From: Drosophila miranda
Taxonomy: Eukaryota; Arthropoda; Insecta; Diptera; Drosophilidae
Length of the DNA stretch: 64,000 bases
Assembly (NCBI RefSeq): GCF_003369915.1
Contig: NC_046673.1
Span: 10,772,001 to 10,836,000, forward strand
Reading direction: 5' to 3'
The first letter of the stretch is position 1, and each line of letters starts with the position of its first letter. Below are positions 11,606 to 21,989 of the stretch, one piece after another. Both the position numbers and the translations under genes were made by a program. Under the pieces are notes generated by a model. That model made no database searches, was not told the DNA's origin, and was given only the letters and a program-made list of their open reading frames with translations.

Positions 11606-13799
11606 CAAGGTCTTCTTCATTCCACCGTGTCCAGCTGTGTGGTCTTCGTGGGCCTTCGCGATGAGGGTTTTCGTCAGTGACGCGGGAATCCATAATTTCC
11701 ACATGGAACCTTCCACTTGGTCGTCGATTTGCGCGAAGGCCATTCGCTTGAATACCAGGTCCCCGTCCATTCGCAGGTCAGGCAATAATTCTTTGTTCCT
11801 GCAGATTTCGCCTTTCAACTCCTGGTATTCCGTTGATTTGAATTCCGTCGTCTGGAATCCGTGGATTTCCGTTGGGTCTAGGACCACCTCCTCGATGCAG
11901 CGCGATAGTGTATCCGCCACTATATTTTCGACTCCCTTGCGGTGTTCGATCTCAAAGTCGAACCTCTGCAGCCGCAATGACCATCTCGCTAGGCGCCCAT
12001 TCAGGTCCTTGAGTGACATTAGCCATTTAAGGCTGGCGTGGTCAGTGATTACCGTGAACGGCATCAATTCCACATATGGCCTGAATCTTTCAATCGCCAA
12101 TACCGCAGCTAAGCATTCTTTCTCCGTTACCGAATAATTTATTTGATGTTTGTTTAGCTTGGAAGAAAAGAATGCCACTGGGCGCTCTGCTTTGTCATCA
12201 TCCAGCTGAAAAAGCACTGCTCCCACTCCAAAATTTGAGGCGTCGCACTGGATGTAGAAATGGCGTTTAAAGTCGGCATGGACTAATACAGGAGCCGTGG
12301 TGAGTGCCTTCTTCAGGGATTCTATGGCCGCCCTCGCTTCCGTTGGCAAGGAAAACTTCCCGCGCGGATGCTTCTTCAGAGCATCTGTTAACGGTACCGC
12401 GATGGTGGCGAAGTCCTTGATGAAGCGCCTATACCATCCTGCGGTTCCTATGAAGCTCCGTAGCTCCTTCACTGAACTCGGGCTCGGGATCTTTTGTATA
12501 GCCACAACCCTATCGGGATCCATTTGCAGCGTGCCGCCTCCGATGATAAACCCCATGTATTTCAGCGACTTAAAGCAGAATTTGGATTTTTTTAGACCTA
12601 TCGTCAAATTTGCTCTTTTCAGGCACTGGGCCACCAATCGCAGATATCGCAGATGCGTCTGGAAATCCGGGGCTATCACCAAAAGATCGTCCAAATAAAC
12701 GAAAACGTTTGATCTGAGCTGAGTCGGGATTACCTTATCCATCACTCTGCATAACCTCTGGGCAGCGTTACACAGACCGAAGGGCATCATCACGAATTGA
12801 TACAGCGGACGGCCTGCAACGGTAAATGCGGTGCACTTCCGGCTTTCTGGGTCCAATTTAATTTGCCAGAATGCGAATTTGAGGTCGACGCTGGAAATGT
12901 CATATGTCTGGTCAATCCTGGATAGTATACCCTCGATGCTAGGAAGAGGGTAAGCATCTTTTACGGTGAGCTGATTCAGTTTCCGCGCGTCCAAACAGAA
13001 TCTATTTTTGTTTGGCTTTCGCACCACCGTCGTCCGATTGCTCCATGGACTATCGCTGACCTCGATCACTCCTAGTTCCAGCATTTTATCCACCTCGGTC
13101 CAGATCACCTCCTGCATCGCTGGGGATTGAGGGTAATGCCGACCTTTAAATGGTTCTGCGCCCTCGATCAACTGGATCCGATGCTGCTCCACCGTCGTTG
13201 TTCCTAATCCGGCATCCTCATAGGTCAGAAACTCCTTCTTTACCTTCTCCAGCTCTTCGGTTTCCGTGTCTTCCAGGGTCCAAGCTTCCACATCCACGTC
13301 CTCCTGGCGATGTTCGGCGTACTGGCTGATTTGTGACATTTGGATCTCGCCTACTTGGGCCTCGCTGGATCGACTGGGCTCTTCTCCGAGGACTGTGGGA
13401 GCCAGCGCGAAGGATCTCCAGAAATCAATACCCAGGTACATGGCTTGCTCTAGGTACGGGCATACGTAAAACAAGATCTCTTTATTCATTCCGTTATATC
13501 CTACGCAGAGTTTGGTTTTGCCGACTATGGACCTGTCTTCCCGCAATCCGATGTCCTCTTATCTGCACTTCGGCAAATACTCTGGGATCGCGTCCTGCTC
13601 CTCGTCTGACTGCCTCGGCCACCTCTTTGCGAGTCTGTCGCCTTTCCTTAAATCTGGAACGGGCCTTTTGGAGTCTACGACTGACACCGCGCATCCCCTC
13701 CAGCTGGCTGTCATCAAAGATCTGGTTTCGAATTTGTATGTATCTCCTCATCCTCTCTTCGGCCGGTATGAACTTCAAACTATTATACCCGATACTCAA
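11483..13799 (-). pseudogene. Pol of the minus-strand gypsy-like element: protease remnant, RT, RNase H; no integrase
   Basis: The main frame (13,546 down to 11,606) covers the end of the protease, then RT (residues about 120-330 of this frame, YLDD at 284-287), then RNase H. It stops being pol just inside the integrase HHCC finger, at the junction with the duplicated promoter at 11,605. The last codons to 11,483 are read from promoter sequence. Upstream, the protease region continues in another frame from 13,799 to about 13,550, with an in-frame stop in the RT frame, so a small indel separates them unless the element uses frameshifting. A DINE-1 copy starts at about 13,787. No working integrase can be made from this copy. 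Confidence 0.88.
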
Positions 13800-14850
13800 A
13801 ATGAGTATTGGGGTATATTAGATTTGTGGTAAAAGTGGATGTGTGTAACGTCCAGAAGGAATCGTTTCCGACCCCATAAAGTATATATATTCTTGATCAG
13901 CATCAATAGCCGAGTCGATTGAGCCCTGTCTGTCCGTCTGTCCGTCCGTTCGTCCGTCCGTCCGTCCGTCCGTCCGTCCCCTTCAGCGCCTAGTGCTCAA
14001 AGACTATAAGAGCTAGAGCAACGATGTTTTGGATCCATCTGTGATATGTCACTGCTACAAAAATATTTCAAAACTTTGCCCCGCCCACTTCCGCCCACAC
14101 AAAGAACGAAAATCTGTGGCATCCACATTTTTAAAGATACGATAAAACCAAAAACGCAGAATCGTAGAGGATGACTATATGTTCTAGAGTGTAAAATCTC
14201 AACCAGATCGTATAATTATTATAGCCAGAATCAAGAAAACAATTTCATTCTTTCTCACTCTGTCTCTCTCTAACACACAGGTTTCATGGTCGGCTTTGCC
14301 AATTGCAAAATATGAGTTCAAGGATCTCAGAACCTATAAGAGCCAGAGCAACCAAATTTGGTATCCACACTTCTGTGATATCGGACCTTGACCGTTTCGT
14401 GTCCAAATTTCGCCACACCCCCTTCCGCCCTCGCAAAGGACGAAAATCTGGGGCATCCACAAATCTCAGAGACTATTAAGGCTAGAGTAACCAAATTTGG
14501 TATCCGCACTTCTGTTAGATCTCACTATAAAACGTATATCTCAGAATTTCGCCCCACCTCCTTCCGCCCCCACAAAGGACGAAAATCTGTTGCATCCACA
14601 ATATTGCACATTCGAGAAAACTAAAAACGCAGAATCATAGATAATGACTATATCTATCAGATTGCTGAATCTGGATCAGATCGGATCATTTTTGTAGCCA
14701 AAAGCAAGAAATCAATTTGCAGTGGCCACGCAGCGCCCGACGTCACGCTCAGACTGATTTTCTGTCTCTCTCGCACGCACTCATTGTCGTGTGGTTCAAT
14801 ATTAGCGGCGTCTGCCGCAGGAGGGCCATACTGACTTAGTATCGGGTATA
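13787..14850 (+). repeat. DINE-1/INE-1 (Helitron-like non-autonomous) copy, about 1.06 kb
   Basis: It begins with the TATACCCGATACTC-type 5' end and a near-palindrome. Next come the GAAGGAATCGTTTCC and CATAAAGTATATA blocks typical of Drosophila INE-1/DINE-1, then a (CCGT)n microsatellite core at 13,936-13,979. It ends near GTATCGGGTATA. Similar 3' flanking sequence to about 14,890 also occurs next to the copy at 35,050-35,095, so the true 3' end may lie there. There is no coding capacity. It sits between gag and the RT region of element D, so it inserted into that element. Confidence 0.85.
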
Positions 14851-14957
14851 ACTGTAGAGTTGCGGTGTACGCAGCAACTCACAACGTTCCCCCTCGTTTT
14901 TATTAAATTTATTCGGGCTATTATTCTTTATTTCTATATTGATTAGTGGACCATCGT

Positions 14958-16442
14958 TCATTTCTTCGCGGGCTTCTGTCCCGAGCGCTGATCTCCCGCT
15001 TTCATCATGCCCGATCGTGCGTTTCCCGAGCAATTTGGACACGTTGGAGTAAACATTTCTGGCTTTCCGCAGCGGTAACAAAATATTTTGCGTTCCTTCG
15101 CCACGCAGTCTCGGAACCCGTGGTCGAACTGGCCGCAATTCCAGCAACACAGCCTGGGTTTGTTCGCCAGGTGAGTTTCTTCTACTATCCTTGCTACGTC
15201 TTCATCCAGAAACTCCGTTTCCGGCTCTAGCTCCTCCACTCGCTTCCCGGGTGAATGGAATTTCGGCGCACAGCGGAACGTCGACTTCTGCTCGCGTCCG
15301 CGAAAGTGGTACTCCACTTCCAGGCACTCTTCCCTCAGCTGCTCCACGTTTCGGACTCGGATCGCGTAAACGTAGCGGGCGATCTCGTCATCGAGTCCCT
15401 TCTTCAAGACTCGCACCATTTCGGACTCAACCAAAGGTGTGGTGAGTCTAGCTGCCAGCCTGCGCATCGCTCTAAAGTACTCTTCCACAGATTCGCCAGA
15501 TTGTTGTCGTCGCTCATGCAAGGTGCGTACCCGCTCGAACTCGCCACCCACTGCTCGGAACCGGGACACCAACTCGTCCTTCAAATCCTCCCATACTTCC
15601 GGAGGCCGTTCTCGGACAAATTGCCAATACCACTCCGCCGCTTGTCCTTTGACGAGATGGTGAAAGTCGTCAAGGACCTCGTCCCACGACCGTCGGTTCT
15701 GCCTACGGAGGAACTCGACCCTGAACACGAAGTCCTGCACCGTCATCTTATTTGGGTCTCCGTCGAAGTGGATTTCCCATTTGTCGACGCGTCCCCATCT
15801 CGCTCCTCTCCAATCATCTCTCCTTTCAAATGGTGGCAGATCTGTTGGACCTCCGCCGTCTCCTGATGTCTCCCGTCTCTGCCTTCCAGCACCTGGATCC
15901 AGGTCCGCCTCGCCTATTCCTCGGCGCCAGTTCTGGCTCAACCTCGCCGGCTTCCTTGGAGGCGACTGGGAATTCCATGCGTCATCGTCCTTGGACCTTT
16001 TGGGAATGGTCCCTGTGTTCGGCTTCTGCCTGGGGTGAGCTAGAGGCTGCTGATCGCCGTTATTATCCTTGATTTCCTTCTGGTCTCTTTCCAATCTCAG
16101 GTCTTGGATCAATTCCACGTTCTGGCGCAGAGGCGCCATCACCTCTGTTATGGCCCCCATGAGCTCCATAAAGCCGCGACGGATCTCCTCCTGCAGCGTC
16201 TTACTCAGGGTATCTTCCATGCTGCCTCTCCACGTCTCCTGTGCTTGCGCTATGGCGACATTTACTCCTGAGAGAATCTCGGAGGGCAGTGCGTTGGATT
16301 GGCCTGGCAAATTCCAGCTGTCGTCTCCACGCCCCTCAGCGCCCTGTGTGTCACCGCCTTGCACCTGTCCTTGGAGGTTACCTGGTGGAGGAGTCCTGCG
16401 GGTCATTTTCTGTTTAGAACGCAAGTTGTACGCGCTCATCAA
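14958..16442 (-). CDS. Gag of gypsy-like element D
   Basis: Complete 494-residue gag. It has a low-complexity Pro/Gly/Gln-rich N-terminus, a charged middle, and a retrotransposon gag/capsid-like domain from about residue 225 to 400 (tryptophan-rich, with the PPEVWEDLKDELVSRF block). At the C-terminus is a classic CX2CX4HX4C zinc knuckle. A second knuckle-like motif has Met where His is expected, so it may not bind zinc. The protein would form the particle and bind genomic RNA. The initiation codon is followed directly by the same N-terminus seen in the left copy. The reading frame is intact, but pol downstream is interrupted by DINE-1. Confidence 0.9.
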   Translation of the reverse strand: MMSAYNLRSKQKMTRRTPPPGNLQGQVQGGDTQGAEGRGDDSWNLPGQSNALPSEILSGVNVAIAQAQETWRGSMEDTLSKTLQEEIRRGFMELMGAITEVMAPLRQNVELIQDLRLERDQKEIKDNNGDQQPLAHPRQKPNTGTIPKRSKDDDAWNSQSPPRKPARLSQNWRRGIGEADLDPGAGRQRRETSGDGGGPTDLPPFERRDDWRGARWGRVDKWEIHFDGDPNKMTVQDFVFRVEFLRRQNRRSWDEVLDDFHHLVKGQAAEWYWQFVRERPPEVWEDLKDELVSRFRAVGGEFERVRTLHERRQQSGESVEEYFRAMRRLAARLTTPLVESEMVRVLKKGLDDEIARYVYAIRVRNVEQLREECLEVEYHFRGREQKSTFRCAPKFHSPGKRVEELEPETEFLDEDVARIVEETHLANKPRLCCWNCGQFDHGFRDCVAKERKIFCYRCGKPEMFTPTCPNCSGNARSGMMKAGDQRSGQKPAKK

Positions 16443-17371
16443 CTTGGCCCTATATTTCCCTACCTCGAACTATCCTATTTATCTTTTTATTCACTACACT
16501 TATCTATTCTTCTTTCAGAACAATCGCCTAAACACTACCTATAACGCTAGCTCACTGATCTTCAGCACAAAAACACTTAATACGGCAAAACAATAATAAG
16601 GGGGAAAGGAACCACAACTACTACTAGGGCCAACTCCGCACATGGTGTTCTACGTCTTTTCCTGTCCAACGTCTAGAACTTTGCGAGCGCTGTTGACTAA
16701 TCTTATCTTCCTTGGAAGATTAAGAGTCAAGGGCGCTCTCTTCCCTACAGTCGCTGTTTCCGCCTACTTCCCTACTGAATGTTCGTTGCGGGATGTTGTA
16801 GCTGCTCCGAGTGCAACGCGTGGCCGACTTCTGTCCCCACGGGCCACTCAGAACAAAAATCTCATTGAGAATCTACCCTCCCGACTGCATCCAGCGGTAA
16901 GCAGGGGAAGCGAAAAACAGAAATCTTTCTGGCTATATCCTAACTTCGGGTATTTCTTTTTTCTTCTTCAGGTTCTCATTTTGCACACCAGGCACCGGGT
17001 CGGTTGCTAACTGGCTTGTGGATTCTCCTCTGCCAGTGCCAAACCAAATCCCCTCTTGAGATTTCCTGCTTCCCGTTGTCAGATAAGTGCCGAATCATCA
17101 AACACCAATAAAAACTTTTTACTTTGTGGATTTTCTTTGCATCCTCAGATCCCTCAGCGCCGTGCTTCTGTGAGCCAACTCGTCGAGTCCCTCACAGGCC
17201 ACCGGAACACCGATGGACCCCAGATTGCAAAATACCACTCGAGATCTATCTTCTCTGCTGGATATTTATACTTTCTTCGACGTCTGTGTGATTCGCATCC
17301 GTACTCTCCCTCTTTGATGGTAGAGCCAGGACTGCGAGTCCACTTCCCTGTCTCAAATTGGGCGCCATTAT
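16443..17371 (-). other. Leader of element D between PBS and gag
   Basis: About 0.9 kb of non-coding leader, nearly identical to 7874-8802. It includes a TATAAATA sequence on the minus strand at about 17,265-17,272 and splice-like signals on the plus strand (donor near 16,903, acceptor near 16,970) that are probably fortuitous. The plus-strand frames here overlap nothing recognisable. Confidence 0.6.
17358..17367 (-). other. Primer binding site, right copy
   Basis: TGGCGCCCAA on the minus strand, 4 bases past the LTR end at 17,372, as expected for tRNA-Lys priming. Confidence 0.7.
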
Positions 17372-18525
17372 TGTTACGAACCTTTGTTTTCTTCGGAGCA
17401 AGGCCGGCTAGCCAGTCATCCAAGGGCTGGGTACTTCCCAAGTCCTCAGGTCGCACAATATACCAACTAATTGGACATCTCGAACAAATTGAAACAACAA
17501 AAGTAACCGACAAAAAAACTGCAAACGGACTCTACTCCACAGACGTGGACCAGGTCGAGGTGTCGATGTTTTTACCCCTGACGTACCCTCCCTACCTGAG
17601 ATCTGAATAACAACGTTTTGGATCTCCCTGCCATGTGCAGCAGCCTTACCCTCTCGTTGCTGTGGCTCCTCTTCCCCCCATATGAAACGCTTAGCAATTC
17701 ATTTTCTTCGTTATAATTTTCACTTCAATTTCCTAATTTTACACGGTATCATCGCTACACTAAGCCTGCCTATTCATACCCCCCTCATCTTTTCACTACG
17801 GGCGGTTAATAAATAAAAATAGATAAATAGAAATAATTAATATAATAAATATAAATAAGTTACATATAGATATAATATGGACGGACTTAAATTAGGGGAT
17901 TAACATATACATATAAATGGAGACGTCTAACAAAAATAAATAATGGGAGTAAATAAGTTGATTGATGATTTTTTTTCTCTCCCTAAATGGGCGAGGGACC
18001 CGCACTATGTGGCCAGGATTGTGTATTCGAGCCCAGCAAAAAGCAAGCCAGGATGGCGGAGCTGTGACCTATTCCCTACGGATTGGCCAAAAAAAAAAAT
18101 TAATTTGGGGTTTCTTTACTCCCCCCTCTGGAGCGGACTCACTCTTATGCTTCTTGGGTCTCTTTCCCGTCCCGCTAGTCCTGGTTCCTGGTCTCTCACT
18201 GATCTGGATCCCCTGAAATCACAGATTTATTTATCTTTTTTTTTCAGGGTGATGGCCACTACTCCATCCTCATCCCACTCACTTTTTCTTTCAGAACAAA
18301 AAAAATCGGATATCTTCTCTCATAACGGCTCCGGAGAGCGCGCGGAACTCTCACTCTCCAGGACCAGGTGGCGCCACTCTTCGCTAACCTTTTCCCCTTA
18401 AATTTTGGCCTTGCCACTCTGTTCAAACTTCTTTCCTCCTCACTGCTTCTATGGGGTATCACCTATCGATATCTTCGCATGCAACAAATTGTATATCCCA
18501 AGGGCAGCAGACCGACCAATCCATT
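17372..18525 (-). repeat. 5' LTR of element D (outer end approximate)
   Basis: The inner edge is fixed by the terminal AACA and the PBS. The outer edge is placed where sequence shared by both duplicates meets the fzr promoter block. At about 1.15 kb it would be similar in size to the LTR of element A but unrelated in sequence. The counterpart is at 8803-9983. Confidence 0.55.
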
Positions 18526-19044
18526 CGAGCGGCTACAATCCAGAAATATATATCGATATATGTATTCATAAAAAAAAACGATCGATAGTAGCAAATAGCA
18601 CCAAAACATCGATACTATCGATAGTGCCATCGATGATTTGTCACCTCTACTACTTGTTTTTGTTTGCGTGAAAAAAGAAATAATTTTGTAACCAGCGGCA
18701 AACGACGCGCACCACCTAGCCGCAGATGCTGAGACACCTAGCATTAACAAAATAATCTGTAAGTCGTGAAGTGCCTTGTCGTCGCTGTATTAAAATAAGG
18801 GGTTTGTTGCGATTGTGAATAAAATAGCCGGGCAAACCATACAAACGCAAAAATTCTTCGTTCCTTCGGTTCTGAGTGCAGCAGTAAGTAAGCTGGCTCG
18901 GGTCGCCTATGGAAATCAAACTTAACCGTTTTTAGTGTGTGTTGCCGCGAAAAGTTCTTGGAAAATAGTGTGTGTTTCTGTGGTGTGTGATACAACAAAA
19001 GAACAGTTGCCCCAAAATAAGTGAAGATTAGTGCATTTGGTGTG
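18526..19044 (+). promoter_or_regulatory. fzr: fzr promoter and leader (right copy of the duplicated block)
   Basis: The block contains clustered CGAT sites and a perfect DRE at 18,616-18,623. It also has a candidate non-coding first exon ending at a GTAAGT donor near 18,758 and another donor-like AGTAAGTAAG near 18,883. It precedes fzr on the same strand with no other gene between. Start site and exon limits are inferred. Element D abuts it on the left, about 90 bp from the DRE. Confidence 0.6.
18616..18623. promoter_or_regulatory. fzr: DRE (TATCGATA) of fzr
   Basis: Perfect DRE palindrome in a run of ATCGAT repeats. DREF sites of this type are typical of Drosophila replication and cell-cycle genes. 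Confidence 0.65.
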
Positions 19045-21989
19045 TGAGAGAGACTCGAAAACAGTTCACAGTTAGGTCTGACACATGGGTAACTGTGTTT
19101 TCCTCTCTTTATGGCCTGCACTATTACCCTAGCTGTACCACTACATTGTGTGCGAGCGGGCAGGCATGTGTCGCGGGTCGCAGTTGTCGCCGCCGCCGTT
19201 ACCACGCTCTCTCTCGCTCTCTCTCTCTCTATCTATCTGTTTGTCTGTAGCCTCCACGCTCTCTTGCGTGAGTGTGAGTGCGAGTGCGTTTGTACATGCA
19301 CAATAGGAAAAGCAACAAAAAATAGTAGTATTCCTAGCAATTGCTGCAAATTATTAAATTAAACATTTAGCCAAATCATTTGCATTTGGGCCTTGTGTGT
19401 GTATCCCAGTTAGTGTGTGTTCTTCCCTCCCTCTGTGTGTGTGTGTATGTGATGTCCTTGACATAATTTGCTATTGGTCATGCATTTTTGGGGGCGAAAA
19501 GCCATCGATTATTTGTTTCTCACCAACACACACACATACATCACACCACACACCCTCTTTCTCTCACGATCTGGACTCTCTGGCTCCTGCAGTGCCATAT
19601 ACTACTAGGTGGTAAGGCAGTCGAGCAATCCTTGCTCTCTCTGTGCCACATGCTCCTGTTGTACTGCTTTAGTGCTTTCTGCTCTTTCTCTCCCTTTGGG
19701 TTAGGGATGACAGCCCTGCCATGCACTGCACTGCTGTTGTCTGTGGCCCTCTTTCTTATCACACTTTGCACATGGCCATGCCTCTGCTGCTGATAAGGTG
19801 GAACAAGAACAAGAACCAACCGCATAACGGATGGAGGTATACCGCATTCCCACCGCCTTTTGTACGATATTTATAGTCGGCTTCTGGCTCCCACAGAGCT
19901 CCATTTTGGAGAATTATCTCTCTCTCCCCTCTCACTCTTGGCGACTTGTGTGTTGACCTTCTGCATATGTACATACATGTATGTATGTATGTGGCATAAA
20001 CAACAGCAGCAGCCGCCACAGCAGCACTCGATTATTGATGAATCTTTTCCAAGTCATCGACTAAAAATAGTACAAGCATGAGCAGAGTGCCGTTGCTTTC
20101 GGATCGTCTGATTATGGCTACAAGAGAGACCCAAGGTTCATTGTCCTTGATCGATAGAGAAAGAAAACATTTGTCTAGTTCAAGAGAGCGGATATTTATG
20201 TGTATGTGTGTGTGTGTGTGTGCATTGAACCCTAAATGAGCAGAGCCTCAAAGAGAGCGATAGACGAGAGGGCAGGCAGAGTGCGTGCCAGGGAGAGGAG
20301 TGGAAACGTGGCGGCGGTGAATGAGTGCAAAGATTAATCCACGGGACAAGGGCAGTCGATGCGGGTGGGTGCATTTTGTTTCGATGACGTGTGACACTCG
20401 ATCAGCTTTGATCGAAAGAGGGGTTTAACGGTTTCCACATGCCTCTAATCTTGAACTTTCACACGCTTCCCCTTACCTTTCCGGCTTAAGCTCGCCTTTC
20501 CAGCGAAGCGGCACCCACTTTCTTATCAGTGGGCTGCCGTGTGTGCGACATGTTCGTGCATGCTTCAAAATACAAATATTCCCTACTCTTCGGGGCTTGA
20601 GTCACAAATGTTTACCACCGGCGTTATCAGTCGCGTCTTTTTGGGTTCCGTGCCCCGTGTGTCTGGTACTGGGTACCTGTCACTGCGGAGGGTGGTTCTT
20701 GTTGTGGTTGTGGTATAGGCGGTACCTGCAAATCAATAACCTTATCTGCCCCTTTTTGACGGGAAACTGAAACCCAAACTCAAACCGAAAAAACTGAATT
20801 ATTTGTAATTGAAGCCCCGGCTTAGTCATAGCTGCCTTAGCCCCTGCTTTCAAGTCGACTGTGTCTATATTTTCAAATCAGTTTTAGATCGTTGCTCAAC
20901 CGAAACAGTCACGTCATACGTCAAAATAGTATTTTTTATTATATACATACGTACATATATTTTCTATGAACAAAACCCAGAGGAAAAGCAACGAAAGCAG
21001 GAAAACTACAACTTAGAAAAAAGAGAGAAAGAAGGAGAACGACAGACCCAATGCGGAAGTGTCTAACCTGAGTAAGTTTCACCCGAACAGAAACCCCACC
21101 CGTCGGTGGATCCTATGCCGCAAACAAGCAACACTTAACGCCCATAAATTAATTAGGTCTAGACACGCCAGTCCACAATCCACAATCCACCCGACACTAC
21201 GTAGATGCAGCCCATAGTGGCCGCGTGCCATTGACCACTGCCACAGAACGGGGTGGGGGATTGTCTTCGTGATATGATGGGGCGGATCTAATTAGCGGTC
21301 CGAAAAGGGTCGAAAACCCCTTTTTCGTATGCATAACGCACTACAGAGAAGATCCATCCAAAAATACATGACAGCCAACAAAAGAACTCCACTGTTTTCT
21401 GTTCTGTTCTCTGTGCTGTTCTGTTCATAGATTCTTTTGGGGTTCTGGGTTCGGGCTGTGTCCGTGATTGATACGCCCCCATGTGATGTGAGTGAGTGAG
21501 TGGGTGAGTGAGTGAAAAAAACAAGAAAATAGAAAGGCAATCGCTTTGCTTGCCTGGATTATCCATGGGCAAAAGAATCGCGACTGGAATCCAGACAATC
21601 GAGACGTTGATTAATGGCCCAACAACAGGCCCAAACTGTCGTCGAGCCAAACACCAACAAAAATAAATTACAATTTTATTCAAATTCGAATGCCACAATA
21701 GAACTATCCAAATTAATTATCTATGTATATCTTCCCCTCCGTCTTCTTTCCTCTCTCTTTTGCAGCTTCCATCGATTTATATATACATTTATATTTTGTA
21801 CGATAAATTCTTGGATCTCAAACTAAAGGAAATCATCCTCACATCAAACAAGCGATTTATTTTTTACCGATCCACAAATTTTGAGAATTTTTACTGGCTA
21901 CATTTTTTGCGTAAAGTTTTTTTTGTTTGCAATAAAAACCCCCCAAACATAAGACGACACGAGGAGGCCTACAGATCTGTGGCGTAAAG
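19045..21989 (+). other. fzr: fzr 5' untranslated region and probable leader intron
   Basis: There is no convincing coding exon. A strong polypyrimidine tract and TGCAG acceptor end at about 21,765, so a leader intron probably ends there, leaving about 224 nt of leader before the ATG. The stretch holds (CT)n at 19,207-19,232, (TG)n at 19,432-19,446 and 20,204-20,222, and GA/CT-rich sequence. Confidence 0.5.

Larger units (their letters stand above)
11606..18525 (-). mobile_element. Gypsy-like retrotransposon D, right copy: 5' LTR, leader, gag, DINE-1 insert, truncated pol
   Basis: Read on the minus strand, the order is 5' LTR (about 18,525-17,372), PBS (17,367-17,358), leader, gag (16,442-14,958), an inserted DINE-1 (14,850-13,787) and pol (13,799-11,606). 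The 3' LTR and most of integrase are missing. They were cut off at the duplication joint. The outer LTR end is near 18,525, very close to the fzr DRE, but the exact base cannot be fixed because no matching 3' LTR or target duplication survives. Confidence 0.85.

Noticed and set aside
13936-13979. CCGT/CTGT repeat as an independent microsatellite or CRISPR-like array
   Set aside because: It is the known internal repeat core of DINE-1/INE-1 elements.
16642-17010. Plus-strand frame with an intron-like GTAAGC...TTCAG pair
   Set aside because: The splice signals lie in the retrotransposon leader and the joined frame ends at once without recognisable protein.
17265-17272. TATAAATA on the minus strand as the LTR promoter
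   Set aside because: It lies inside the leader, downstream of the PBS at 17,358-17,367, so it is unlikely to be the LTR TATA box.
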